Source of the DNA: Paenibacillus crassostreae
Lineage (GTDB): Bacteria > Bacillota > Bacilli > Paenibacillales > Paenibacillaceae
NCBI RefSeq assembly: GCF_001857945.1
Contig: NZ_CP017770.1
Span: forward strand, 310,001-374,000
Length of the DNA: 64,000 nt
Reading direction: 5' to 3'
Positions 32,943-42,484 of this stretch are shown here, in pieces. Under the pieces are notes generated by a model. That model ran no database searches, was not told where the DNA came from, and saw only the letters and a program-made list of their open reading frames with translations. How positions within the stretch are numbered: the stretch's first letter is position 1; the number at the start of each line of letters is the position of its first letter. The translations under genes and the position numbers were made by a program.

Positions 32943-35042
32943 ATGTTGAACACTGCTGAAAAAACAACTATCAATCGTACTTTACCATCTGGATATCTTA
33001 ATCGAGACTTAAGTTGGATTGAATTTAATCAACGCGTACTACAAGAGGCTCAAGATCCTAATAACCTTCTGCTTGAACGAACTCGTTTTTTAGCTATTGT
33101 CTCGAGTAATTTGGACGAGTTCATGAGTGTTCGTGTTGCTGGTATTCAAGATCAGATTAGAGCGGGTTATACGAAGAAAGATTTTACCGGCTATACCCCT
33201 TCTGGATTATACAAACGACTTTTGAAAAAAGTATCGAAAATCATTACAGAGCAATATCGTACATTTCGTGATATTTCTAGACAATTGAACAAAGAAGGTA
33301 TTTATTTCACAGAGTATGAAGATTTAAATGCTGCTCAGAAACAAGCGATGGAACAATACTATCAGGAAATCATATTCCCTGTGCTTACGCCAATGGCTGT
33401 AGATCAAAGTAGACCTTTCCCACTTGTTCACAGTAAATTCGTCTATTTATCTGTCGTACTGAATAGAATTGATGACGATGGAAATGAACCCTTTTTTGCA
33501 ATTTTGCAAATACCATATAACCTTGCTCGATGCATACCATTACCTCACCGCACCAATAGTAAGAAGAGACAATTTATTTTTTTAGAAGAGCTAATCAAAC
33601 AACATATTCACACACTATTTAGTGGGTATACTCCTATTGCAGTTCATGAATTCCGGATCACCCGTAACTCTGATTTAAGCATTAATGAAGATGGTGCTGA
33701 GGACTTATTGGAAGAAATCGAGAAGGAAATACGCAAACGTAGATGGGGTTCACCTGTATGTCTAGAGGTAGATAAAGGAATTCATCCATATGCATTAAGT
33801 CTGTTACAAGAAGAGTTTGAAATTACGGATTCTATTTTTGAAATTGATGGTCCTCTCGACTTAAACTTCCTTCAAAATTTCGCAGGATCTTTGAAGGGAT
33901 ATTCACATTTGAGCCATCGTCCAATTGATCCAGTCTATCCGATGGAATTCGATGAGAATGAAGATTTCTTCGAAGTACTAAGAGAGCGTGATGTACTTGC
34001 CTATCATCCCTATGAGTCTTTCGAAGCTGTAACAGATTTCGTAACACAAGCTGCAGAAGATGAACATGTCATGGCCATTAAGATGACTCTATATCGTGTA
34101 AGTGGCAACTCTCCGTTAATACAAGCTCTAGCTTCTGCAGCGGAATCAGGAAAACAGGTCACTGTTGTGGTGGAACTAAAAGCTAGATTTGATGAGGAAC
34201 GCAATATTGCGTGGGCGCGGAAGCTTGAGAAATCAGGTTGTCATGTTGTATATGGCTTAATTGGTTTAAAAACACATGCGAAAATAACCTTAATTGTTCG
34301 ACAAGAAGGTCAAGAATTACAACGATATGTTCATGTAGGTACAGGGAATTATAATGATAGTACGGCCAAAGTATACACAGATCTAAGTCTGTTCACATCC
34401 AATCACAATATCGGACTTGATGCATCAGAATTATTTAACCAAATGACAGGTTACTCAACTAACTACGATTGGAATGCTATTACCGTTGCTCCGACAAATA
34501 TGAGTAGTACTCTCTTCGATCTTATTCGTAGGGAAGCAGATCATGCTTCTGCCGGTAGACCAGCGAGAATTATCGCTAAAATGAACTCTTTGTCCAATCA
34601 AGAAATGATCGATGAGCTATATGATGCTTCCAAAGCTGGCGTTAATATTGATCTTATCGTGCGAGGCGTATGTTGTCTTCGTCCTGGTGTTCCCGGATTA
34701 AGTGAGAATATTACCGTACGTAGCATTGTTGATCACTTTTTGGAACATTCACGCATTTATTATTTTGAGAATGGTGGTACTCCTGAAGTATGGATATCTA
34801 GTGCGGATTGGATGACTCGTAATCTAACTAGACGTATTGAACTGATGTGCCCCGTGTATGATCCGCATATTCAAAAATTAGTCTTTCAAATCTTACACTT
34901 ATCTCTAGAAGATAATGTCAAAGCGAGATTTCTCCAATCTAATGGGAATTATGAGTTTATGAACGACGAAAAGGCTCCAATCAGAAGCCAATTCGAAGCA
35001 ATGAACGTTAAGAAATGGAAGGGAAGTCTACCTTCAATTTAA
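32943..35042 (+). CDS. ppk1: polyphosphate kinase 1
   Basis: 699 residues, full length for Ppk1. It makes polyphosphate from ATP by a phospho-His intermediate. Domains in order: N (about 15-120, YLNRDLSWIEFNQRVLQEA), H (about 130-320), C1 and C2 (about 335-690). The phosphorylated His lies in LIGLKTHAKITLIVR and the second essential His in SIVDHFLEHSRIYYF. The ATG follows a weak ggtggaa site. The 3' end overlaps the convergent ppx gene by 35 bp. Confidence 0.95.
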   Translation: MLNTAEKTTINRTLPSGYLNRDLSWIEFNQRVLQEAQDPNNLLLERTRFLAIVSSNLDEFMSVRVAGIQDQIRAGYTKKDFTGYTPSGLYKRLLKKVSKIITEQYRTFRDISRQLNKEGIYFTEYEDLNAAQKQAMEQYYQEIIFPVLTPMAVDQSRPFPLVHSKFVYLSVVLNRIDDDGNEPFFAILQIPYNLARCIPLPHRTNSKKRQFIFLEELIKQHIHTLFSGYTPIAVHEFRITRNSDLSINEDGAEDLLEEIEKEIRKRRWGSPVCLEVDKGIHPYALSLLQEEFEITDSIFEIDGPLDLNFLQNFAGSLKGYSHLSHRPIDPVYPMEFDENEDFFEVLRERDVLAYHPYESFEAVTDFVTQAAEDEHVMAIKMTLYRVSGNSPLIQALASAAESGKQVTVVVELKARFDEERNIAWARKLEKSGCHVVYGLIGLKTHAKITLIVRQEGQELQRYVHVGTGNYNDSTAKVYTDLSLFTSNHNIGLDASELFNQMTGYSTNYDWNAITVAPTNMSSTLFDLIRREADHASAGRPARIIAKMNSLSNQEMIDELYDASKAGVNIDLIVRGVCCLRPGVPGLSENITVRSIVDHFLEHSRIYYFENGGTPEVWISSADWMTRNLTRRIELMCPVYDPHIQKLVFQILHLSLEDNVKARFLQSNGNYEFMNDEKAPIRSQFEAMNVKKWKGSLPSI

Positions 35043-36540
35043 GATCCCATGCGCCCTTAAACACCTTGATTACACGATCTAATTCTTCTTGTTCGATATA
35101 TGTCTCAACATCGCTACGAATGGTGAGATGCAGTGTTTTATCAACGATCTTGGTTGAGATAGATTGGACAGCCTGTGTTTCACTTTGATCTAACGCAATA
35201 CACAATTGAACAATCGATCCTAACTTATGAATCCATTCCTCGTCGGATGGCAGTAATATATCCATATGATCTACGGATAATTTCTGCTTCCGGCTTTTTG
35301 TATTGTAGGAGGCTATTAAGCCACAGAGAATGATCTCCCGATGCGTAAGTCCTCGGATTGACGTATTCATAATCCAGTAATGGGTATGTTGATTATATTG
35401 ATAATAGTTGATATGTCCACCAATACGATACAACATGATTGAAACGTACAGGAGCTTTTTAATTTCTTCAGTATCTCCCTCTTCACGTAATGTATCATAC
35501 AAGGTAGTGGACAATTGATGAAGATGCTGTAAATGGGTCGGTGAAACTTGTGCTTCGAAGGTTAATAATCTCTTAATACTGAAATCCAGTGTATTGGACT
35601 TTACCGGACTAACTGGATCTAATAAATCATGGAGCATCCCTTCACGAAGCCCTTCTCCACTGATCAGACAACGAATTGCCTGAATATATTGATATACCGT
35701 ATGGAAAATAATTAGTCCAGATACGATGATATCAGCTCGATTTTTGGACAATCCATTCACATTTTTACGTTGTTCTAACGTAAGATACGGAAGATCATCA
35801 TATAGATGATTGATGACACCTGTCTCCAATGCATAATGATGTGAAGTGGGTAAGGAGTAGCTACATTGCTTCTGATCTATTTTACCAAGTGAACGTATCG
35901 TTCCGCCTAGACCAAACAAAGGTAGACCAGGTCTTGATTGTAACCATTCTTGCTCATGTAACTTGTCTAACACATATGTGCGAAGTTGCTGAATCTGATC
36001 GATATTCCAATGCCCACGGTCCCCGAACATGATATTGGTATTAACCGCTCCGAAGGGTAATGACACACTGCTAACATATCTTCGATTCTCAAATAGTGTA
36101 ATCTCAGTACTTCCACCACCGATATCCACAATGAAGCCATCATCAATATCGAATGAGTTAATCACTCCAAGAAAACCAAAGTAGGCCTCTTCTTTTCCTG
36201 TAATGAGATGGATATCGATTCCTGATTGCTGTGATAAGTATTCAATGATTTCATCCGAGTTACTAGCATTTCGAATCGCTGCCGTTGCACCCGCACGAAT
36301 CTGATTCACTCCAAATGTTGTACATACCAACTTGAATTGCTTCAGAATAGGAACAATTGAATCCATCCCCTGCTCTTCAAGTCGTCCCTGCTCATTTATT
36401 TTCTCACTTAAGCGTGCGGAACTCTTGCACTCTTTAATAACCCTATATCCACCATCAACTGTTGTATCATAAATAACCAAGCGTATGGAGTTGGAGCCAA
36501 TGTCAATAATACCAATCCGATTGATCGTATCCTTCATCAT
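35008..36540 (-). CDS. ppx: exopolyphosphatase / GppA-family phosphatase
   Basis: 510 residues. The N-terminal ASKHA-fold part has IGIIDIGSNSIRLVIYD, FIVDIGGGSTEITLFENRR and LFGLGGTIRSLG; the C-terminal 190 residues form an HD-like helical domain. It hydrolyses polyphosphate from the ends, or pppGpp in GppA-type enzymes. The gene is transcribed toward ppk1 and their ends overlap. ATG start with an AGAGGAG site. Confidence 0.93.
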   Translation of the reverse strand: MMKDTINRIGIIDIGSNSIRLVIYDTTVDGGYRVIKECKSSARLSEKINEQGRLEEQGMDSIVPILKQFKLVCTTFGVNQIRAGATAAIRNASNSDEIIEYLSQQSGIDIHLITGKEEAYFGFLGVINSFDIDDGFIVDIGGGSTEITLFENRRYVSSVSLPFGAVNTNIMFGDRGHWNIDQIQQLRTYVLDKLHEQEWLQSRPGLPLFGLGGTIRSLGKIDQKQCSYSLPTSHHYALETGVINHLYDDLPYLTLEQRKNVNGLSKNRADIIVSGLIIFHTVYQYIQAIRCLISGEGLREGMLHDLLDPVSPVKSNTLDFSIKRLLTFEAQVSPTHLQHLHQLSTTLYDTLREEGDTEEIKKLLYVSIMLYRIGGHINYYQYNQHTHYWIMNTSIRGLTHREIILCGLIASYNTKSRKQKLSVDHMDILLPSDEEWIHKLGSIVQLCIALDQSETQAVQSISTKIVDKTLHLTIRSDVETYIEQEELDRVIKVFKGAWDLKLKVDFPSIS

Positions 36541-36645
36541 TTATACTCCTCTTTCTTGTTGTATTGGCAACTTGTATTATCGATATCTAAGTTAATAATA
36601 TAGCATATTTCTCCTATATTATTTAATATGATTGAACTTACATCA

Positions 36646-37524
36646 TCATATTAGAAATTTGATAATCGTATCATTTACATATTCGTGGTTTTCCAATGAT
36701 AAAGCATGACCCGCATTAGGTACGACATGGGACTGTATATTAGGAATTAATCGTAAAGCTTTAGACAACATCTTACGGTAATTATAGATTACTTCCTGAT
36801 CACCAACCATCAGCAAGATCTTCATAGAAAGGCTTTGTAACTCATGATCTTTAAAGACAGAAGGCATCACACGGATCTGAGGTACACAATTCATTCCCGA
36901 GATGATGAACTGATGTATGAGTTGTTCGGCCTGATCATCCGGCTCATAGGTTCGGCTCATAAACCATGATAATTCCTTACGAAGACGAGATTCTGTGGGA
37001 AATACAATTGCTGGATATACTTTAAACATAAATTTCGGAGTTATTCTATAAATTCCTGATGCTGGTGCTAATAAGATTAGCTTCTCTACTTTCTCGGGGT
37101 AACGCAGGGCGAAATTTAATGATAGCCAACCACCCATCGAATGCCCCATAAATATAGCTGATTGAAGATGTAAGCCATGGAGAACGTCTGAAATCCAAAG
37201 AGCCGCTTCATCTCGTGTTTTCAGTGGAGATGTGTTCTTGCTTTTTCCTAAATCACCTATTGTATCTACCGCATACACCCTGAAATGTCTAGTTAAAGAT
37301 TCAATATTCGGGTACCACATCGTTGCACTGAAAGTCATCCCATGAAATAACATGATTGCTGGAGCTTCAATCGAACCCGATGCAACGATGTGTGTATCTC
37401 CGAAACATGTGGATATCATTAAATCTTCAAAAGGTACAGTCCATAGTTTCATTGTCTCATCATATGCACGAGTGAACTTATCTCTATCAGCTTTAGCACG
37501 AAAAATTGAATTGCTTTGCTCCAT
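36646..37524 (-). CDS. alpha/beta hydrolase
   Basis: 292 residues from the ATG of MEQSNSIFR (37524), which has a gaaagga site; the longer frame has none. Nucleophile elbow GHSMGGW (Ser about 130), oxyanion-type HGMTFSATMW, a catalytic Asp in LLMVGDQEVIYN and a His in PNAGHALSLENHE. The fold and size match YvaM/carboxylesterase-like hydrolases. The substrate is unknown. It follows the truncated MurE-like gene by 43 bp and may be its operon partner. Confidence 0.87.
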   Translation of the reverse strand: MEQSNSIFRAKADRDKFTRAYDETMKLWTVPFEDLMISTCFGDTHIVASGSIEAPAIMLFHGMTFSATMWYPNIESLTRHFRVYAVDTIGDLGKSKNTSPLKTRDEAALWISDVLHGLHLQSAIFMGHSMGGWLSLNFALRYPEKVEKLILLAPASGIYRITPKFMFKVYPAIVFPTESRLRKELSWFMSRTYEPDDQAEQLIHQFIISGMNCVPQIRVMPSVFKDHELQSLSMKILLMVGDQEVIYNYRKMLSKALRLIPNIQSHVVPNAGHALSLENHEYVNDTIIKFLI

Positions 37525-37567
37525 AATTATTATATCCTTTCTAATAACTAATTCTCCCGTTGACAAA

Positions 37568-38674
37568 CTAACGATTCTTCAAAGCGTCTGTTGTATGTGC
37601 GTAGTCAACATTCACAAGAGAATCTTGACTAGCATCAATAATCTCCATTCGTCCCGTAACATTCGTATACTCAGATAATGCTTGTCGTATGACACGAAGC
37701 GGGATTTGCTCCGCTAGGGCAGTTGCAATAGCCGCAAGCACATTATAAACATTAAAGGCGTCAATCATGTTGTATTCTATCGTTTCCATACCCGCAAAAG
37801 AAACAAGTCTGAACTTCGTACCTTTCGTGGTCAATTGAATGTCTGTTGCCATCACATCTGCTGAATGGTTAATACCGTATGTAATCACTTGAGCTGTAGT
37901 TAGATTATGGAATACATCTGAAGCGGGATCATCCACGTTGAGAATAGCAAATTTTTGTTTAGAAGGATCAGATGAGTACGTATTCCCCATTCTTGCGAAT
38001 AGCGAAGCTTTTGCCATAAGATAGTTGTCCATCGTACCATGATAATCAAGATGATCTCCAGTTAAATTCGTAAAGACCGCTGTACGAAATTCACATCCAA
38101 TAACTCGTCCCATATCTAAACCTTGAGAAGTCACTTCCATCACACAATAGTCTATCGAACATTCCTTCATTCTCGCTAAATTCGCTTGTAACTTATGTGG
38201 TTCCTGTGTATTGAGGTTACTTTTACGTATAGTATTACCGATCTTTGTTCCTAAATTGCCCATCAGACCTGTCCGGTAAAGAGCATAACCTAAGATGAAT
38301 TCAATGATATGACTTGTCGTTGTTTTTCCGTTGGTACCTGTCACCCCGATTAATTTCAGTTCTTGACTCGGATAACCGTAGAAATGTGAAGAAAGTAGAG
38401 CTAGAGCAAATCTGGCGTTCGGCACTTTTATGGTAGGTACCTTGCCGTTGGCTGAGACATCTCTTTCAACGATTACCGCTACCGCTCCAGCTTTTATGGC
38501 ATGATCAATATACGGATGGCGATCTTCTTGAAGACCTGGAATACCTGATATACAGACGAATAAATCACCTTGCTTCACTTCACGTGAATTCATACTTATT
38601 CCTGTTATGTCAACATTCACATTTCCTTGAGCTGAATAAATGGTTAGTTGCTCAATGAGTTCTTTAAGTTTCAT
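37568..38674 (-). CDS. MurE-like UDP-MurNAc-tripeptide synthetase lacking the C-terminal domain
   Basis: 368 residues from the ATG at 38674 (TGGAGG site); typical MurE has about 490. Present: the UDP-MurNAc-binding domain (about 1-95) and the ATPase domain with P-loop GVTGTNGKTTT (about 108-118) and NLTGDHLDYHGTM. The protein stops at VNVDYAHTTDALKNR, exactly where the C-terminal ligase domain starts, so the amino-acid-binding motif (DNPR in DAP-adding enzymes) is absent. It is therefore a truncated paralogue or pseudogene, not the essential MurE. No frame remnant of the missing domain is obvious before the next gene. Confidence 0.82.
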   Translation of the reverse strand: MKLKELIEQLTIYSAQGNVNVDITGISMNSREVKQGDLFVCISGIPGLQEDRHPYIDHAIKAGAVAVIVERDVSANGKVPTIKVPNARFALALLSSHFYGYPSQELKLIGVTGTNGKTTTSHIIEFILGYALYRTGLMGNLGTKIGNTIRKSNLNTQEPHKLQANLARMKECSIDYCVMEVTSQGLDMGRVIGCEFRTAVFTNLTGDHLDYHGTMDNYLMAKASLFARMGNTYSSDPSKQKFAILNVDDPASDVFHNLTTAQVITYGINHSADVMATDIQLTTKGTKFRLVSFAGMETIEYNMIDAFNVYNVLAAIATALAEQIPLRVIRQALSEYTNVTGRMEIIDASQDSLVNVDYAHTTDALKNR

Positions 38675-38767
38675 GCTATATGCCTCCATTATTTAGTAAA
38701 GTTAGATATTAATATACATTCGCTTAAAAGTTATATTTTCCCTTTACATCATTAATTTTTCCAATAG

Positions 38768-38803
38768 AAAAGCCTCTGGAGATGTACTCCAAAGGCTCTT
38801 GAT
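38768..38803 (-). terminator. terminator of the ytr-like operon
   Basis: A hairpin (agcctttggagtacatctcc with aggct) is followed by a short T-run on the minus strand. Confidence 0.75.
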
Positions 38804-38823
38804 CTTTAAAATCATATATTTCC

Positions 38824-39072
38824 CTATACGGATATCATTTCGTGTCTGCAACGGATGGATTGGCTTGTGACCCTTTTCTTCAGTAAATCACGTTGGGTAT
38901 CCACTGGCATATAGCAGAATTCATCGACCTCAGCTAAGGCAAGCAGTGTTCTCTTGGTTGCATCCATTGCTAATTCCTCATCTCGTAAAATGTAATATGC
39001 CAATTGGTACCCATACGTTTCCAATCTTCTTAATGTTTCTATTGTTCTATTAAAGTAATCTGTTGATTTCAT
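38824..39072 (-). CDS. small protein resembling sigma-factor region 2 start
   Basis: 82 residues. YGYQLAYYILRDEELAMDAT followed by KRTLLALAEVDEF recalls the first helices of ECF sigma region 2 but lacks the rest and the DNA-binding domain. It could be a sigma-like fragment, an adaptor or an unrelated helical protein. It begins 23 bp after the previous gene and ends at the operon terminator. Confidence 0.55.
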   Translation of the reverse strand: MKSTDYFNRTIETLRRLETYGYQLAYYILRDEELAMDATKRTLLALAEVDEFCYMPVDTQRDLLKKRVTSQSIRCRHEMISV

Positions 39073-39095
39073 TGGGATTACCTCACATTTACATG

Positions 39096-40334
39096 TTATT
39101 CAACAATCGCCAAGCTATAGAGTTCCACATTCTTCATATGATCCGTATTTTCCGATCCTGCGCCATCTAGCACAACTTCGCCTTTATAAACAATAACTCC
39201 ATTCGCCAGATTTATTACAGCAACCATGGGATTATCATTGTGATGATAAAGGATATTTAATTTGTCATTGCTCATAATACCAGTAGCGATAGTGTCACCA
39301 CTGAGTAGCTGGGTCGTTATCGAGATTACGTCTTTATCTAACTTCTCTGTAACTAGGTTGAAGCGTGATACTGTCAACCCATCGGATTCATAATTTAGGA
39401 TAGAAAGAATGCTACCATCTAAACGATATGAAGTATTCACTCCCATTTTAACGGTAGATAGTAAACTTGAAAGATCTATCAGTTCTCCTGTCTGATACGT
39501 ATAGGAATAGAAATGCTTATCCAGAAGTACACGGTTATATTCATCGTTCTTCATTGGAGCACGAGTCTCCTCACTTACTACAAATACAGCAACATCACTT
39601 TGTGTAGTTAAGTCCGCATTAGTAATTATATTATAATTCAACTCAACATTGTCCTTAGTCGATATCCCATAATTTAGAATCTCTTGGTCCGTCAAAGTTC
39701 CAGTATTTACATCCACAATATAATCATGATACTGATTTGAATCAGTAATATCCACTTCTGACCATGGGTGATTATTAAATGTTAGTATATGGATTTTATC
39801 TTCAAAGAATTGTACATCTACGACATAACTGAAGACATAGGGCATTTCGCCCACAATCGTATCATAATGTTTCACTTCACCTGAAGTTTGATTAAGAAGA
39901 TCAATCTTTAGTAGTAGTTCAGGTTTGGTAGCATCAGGATTATTGACAGCTTCTGCATAAATAATCCACTCCTCATCCTTATAAAAGCTGTTACCATTAC
40001 CCTTTCCCCACATGAAGGAGCGATGGTCTTTGATCATCTCACGGGTACCAGGCTGTTCGGCAATCCATGTTCGTGACGAATTTGAAAACATTTTACTATA
40101 AATACTCTGACTACTCTCATAATCACTACCATCCGTTGTCACGCTTAATATTTCAGATCCTCTTCCTCCGATATATGAGCCAAGAACCTGAATCTGTGCC
40201 CCTTCGTTAACATCCCCTTCAATAGTCGCTAGCTTATATTGTGGCAGATGATCTGTTGCGCCATATACATAATACGTACCTAATCCAACAATCATGAACA
40301 CACTTAATAGTATTGAAAACCAATAACGTCTCAT
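39096..40334 (-). CDS. membrane-anchored extracytoplasmic protein of the ytr-like operon
   Basis: 412 residues from the second of two adjacent ATGs (six bases after AAGGAGG). One N-terminal transmembrane helix (about 5-25), then a beta-rich domain that may be a propeller (repeated short strands such as DKIHILTFNNH and DKLNILYHHND). No recognised family. Its position after an ABC permease suggests an exported partner of that transporter. Confidence 0.7.
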   Translation of the reverse strand: MRRYWFSILLSVFMIVGLGTYYVYGATDHLPQYKLATIEGDVNEGAQIQVLGSYIGGRGSEILSVTTDGSDYESSQSIYSKMFSNSSRTWIAEQPGTREMIKDHRSFMWGKGNGNSFYKDEEWIIYAEAVNNPDATKPELLLKIDLLNQTSGEVKHYDTIVGEMPYVFSYVVDVQFFEDKIHILTFNNHPWSEVDITDSNQYHDYIVDVNTGTLTDQEILNYGISTKDNVELNYNIITNADLTTQSDVAVFVVSEETRAPMKNDEYNRVLLDKHFYSYTYQTGELIDLSSLLSTVKMGVNTSYRLDGSILSILNYESDGLTVSRFNLVTEKLDKDVISITTQLLSGDTIATGIMSNDKLNILYHHNDNPMVAVINLANGVIVYKGEVVLDGAGSENTDHMKNVELYSLAIVE

Positions 40335-40345
40335 CATACTCCTCC

Positions 40346-41185
40346 TTACACTGTGATCTTCTTGGCCAAAAGTCTGCATCCAAGCCATACCGATATCGCA
40401 ACAACACATATACACATAACCAATTCGATAACAAAAATCTCATTAGGATATAGGTATCCATCCATTACATTTAATCCTAAACTGACTATAGGAAGTATAA
40501 CAGCTAATGAGCATATCGTTAGGTAAAGAACGGCATATAGAATGCCTATACGGCGATAGCTTCTTTCGATCAGAATAGCTGTAAAAATTGCTAAAACTGC
40601 CATAATACCTAATCCATATGAAACCAGAAACTCATCAAAATTGCCTGGTGTTAATATTGTCAAAGCTTGAGTGGATTTGATAATATCCAATAACGTGGAC
40701 GGTTCCCTCAGATTAAGTGGTACGATAAGATTGAAGATGAACTCTTCCACAGGTAACAATGCTAACTGAAAAGATACAAGTCCGAATACAAATAGAAGAA
40801 TAGCTGTGACTTTTGCGAAATAAATATGTTGTCTTGCAGTTGGTAGCGTTAATAACCGATAAATAAATGTATCTCGACCAAACCAATCGCGATACCATAT
40901 TAGAAATACATAAATAGCAAGCACACCAACACTGAGTAGTATCGGGGCTATAAAAAGGATTTGTGTGTTGTAGATCATCTCAAAAAATGAAAGTTTGCCA
41001 CTAGTTCCACCATACCCAAAGGAAGCTCCATTCTGTAAACCGTCTTCTACCCACTCGTTAATCCACCACTTAGTCCACCAGATCACAGCACCAAATTGAC
41101 ATAATGCCGTTATTCCCATTAACCCTAGCAGTATATATTTGAAACGATTGACCTCCATATGTACAAGCTTCAAATAACTTTTCAC
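40346..41185 (-). CDS. ABC transporter membrane subunit, YtrC/D-like
   Basis: 279 residues with about six hydrophobic segments, ABC-2-like. It starts with a GTG that overlaps the stop codon of the ATPase gene by four bases and has a GGGAGG ten bases upstream. Together with the ATPase and the GntR regulator it resembles the B. subtilis ytrABCDEF operon, which responds to cell-wall-active antibiotics. The transported substrate is unknown. Confidence 0.75.
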   Translation of the reverse strand: MKSYLKLVHMEVNRFKYILLGLMGITALCQFGAVIWWTKWWINEWVEDGLQNGASFGYGGTSGKLSFFEMIYNTQILFIAPILLSVGVLAIYVFLIWYRDWFGRDTFIYRLLTLPTARQHIYFAKVTAILLFVFGLVSFQLALLPVEEFIFNLIVPLNLREPSTLLDIIKSTQALTILTPGNFDEFLVSYGLGIMAVLAIFTAILIERSYRRIGILYAVLYLTICSLAVILPIVSLGLNVMDGYLYPNEIFVIELVMCICVVAISVWLGCRLLAKKITV

Positions 41186-41871
41186 GGTAGGTACACCTCC
41201 CTCATGACATCAACGATGGACTTGCCTTCCTCGCTACGCATCTCTTCACAATTAAAGTCGCGATCGATCACTCCATCTTTCATGAGTACAGCTTTATCGA
41301 TCAAATGCTCCATCTCCCCGATTTCGTGTGTTGTTAGTAATACACCACGATCTTCGATTAAATGGCTGGAGAACACTTCTGCAATCATACTTCGACTGAA
41401 CATATCAATCCCTGAGAATGGTTCGTCCATCAATACGTATTGTGTATCCTGCGCAAGACCAATGACTAGATTGTATTTAGCAGCTGTTCCTTTTGAAAGG
41501 TTGCCAATTCTCTCTGTTCTATCCAAATTAAAAAACTGCATAAGTTCATCAGCCCGACTTGTATTCCAATTCAGATAAAAGTCTTTCATGAACTGTAACC
41601 CTTCGGCCAGCTTCATACTAAGCGGCATCGTTAAATGATCTGGGATAAATGACACCTTCTCATACATGCTCGTATTCATAGACTGGCCGTCAATCTGGAT
41701 CTTACCTGATTTAAGTGGTGTTAATCCCATAATGGCCTTCAGAATCGTTGATTTACCTGCTCCGTTATTGCCGATGAGACAAGTGATTTGGCCTTTCTCT
41801 GCTGTGAAGGAGACACCGTTTAGTATAGATCGACCTCGATATCGCTTATGAATATCAATAACCTCAATCAT
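41182..41871 (-). CDS. ABC transporter ATPase, YtrB-like
   Basis: 229 residues. Walker A GNNGAGKST (about 35-43), signature NLSKGTAAKYNLVIG in place of the usual LSGGQ (LSKGT), Walker B YVLMDEPFSG and switch His in LLTTHEIGE. Size and signature are those of the short YtrB/EcsA-type export ATPases. Overlaps the regulator gene by 8 bp and the permease gene by 4 bp. Confidence 0.88.
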   Translation of the reverse strand: MIEVIDIHKRYRGRSILNGVSFTAEKGQITCLIGNNGAGKSTILKAIMGLTPLKSGKIQIDGQSMNTSMYEKVSFIPDHLTMPLSMKLAEGLQFMKDFYLNWNTSRADELMQFFNLDRTERIGNLSKGTAAKYNLVIGLAQDTQYVLMDEPFSGIDMFSRSMIAEVFSSHLIEDRGVLLTTHEIGEMEHLIDKAVLMKDGVIDRDFNCEEMRSEEGKSIVDVMREVYLP

Positions 41872-42295
41872 GCAAGTCTCCTCCTTCCTGAACTTGTTGT
41901 TCTATCGTATTTCTTTCAAGATATTTCTGTTTAACGATATCCAATAGCTCATCTACGGGAACGTCTATTTTACGAACCGAACCAACAAAGGCATCAACAG
42001 CCTCACTAATTAATTCTGAACGAATCTTGCGTAGCACATGTTCATCAAGTGTAATACGACTTGGTGAATTTCCTTCCGTTATGATCAATTGCTGCTCCTC
42101 CATTTCTTTATACGCTTTCTGTGCCGTATTGGGATTAATCTTTAGCATTGCCCCTAGTTCCCTCCGCGAAGGAATGATCTGCCCCGCCTCCAGCCGACCG
42201 GTTGCAAGCTGTTCTTTGAAATGACGGACAACTTGCAAATATACCGGATCTCGGCCATTGAAAGTGACTTCCGTCCAGCCTTCATTCATTTTCAT
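41864..42295 (-). CDS. GntR family regulator, YtrA-like
   Basis: 143 residues. N-terminal winged helix (about 10-75: VVRHFKEQLATGRLEAGQII and the recognition helix region RRELGAMLKINPNTAQKAYK), then a short C-terminal helical dimerisation domain, as in the YtrA subfamily. These repress their own ABC operon. The promoter region at 42323-42384 has two dyads suited to such a dimer. Confidence 0.88.
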   Translation of the reverse strand: MKMNEGWTEVTFNGRDPVYLQVVRHFKEQLATGRLEAGQIIPSRRELGAMLKINPNTAQKAYKEMEEQQLIITEGNSPSRITLDEHVLRKIRSELISEAVDAFVGSVRKIDVPVDELLDIVKQKYLERNTIEQQVQEGGDLHD

Positions 42296-42324
42296 CCTGC
42301 TACCTCACATTCTTTTTTCAGCGT

Positions 42325-42384
42325 GTGTACTGCGTGGTTCATACACTTTTAATGTATTATCCCCATAATACAGTTGATTGTCAA
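42325..42384 (-). promoter_or_regulatory. promoter and dyads of the ytrA-like operon
   Basis: On the minus strand: -35 TTGACA (42379-42384), 17 bp, -10 GATAAT (42356-42361). A perfect dyad, gtattat-cccc-ataatac (42354-42371), covers the -10. A second, gtgta-N12-tacac (42325-42346), lies near the start of transcription. Either could bind the GntR-type product of the operon. Confidence 0.6.
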
Positions 42385-42484
42385 TAGCTATCATTTAGTT
42401 GTTTAGCGCTACGCAAATAGAGAGGAACATAAGTTTTCAGTTCCTCCCAAAGAGAATATTCCTTCAAGTTATTCTATTTTCAAC

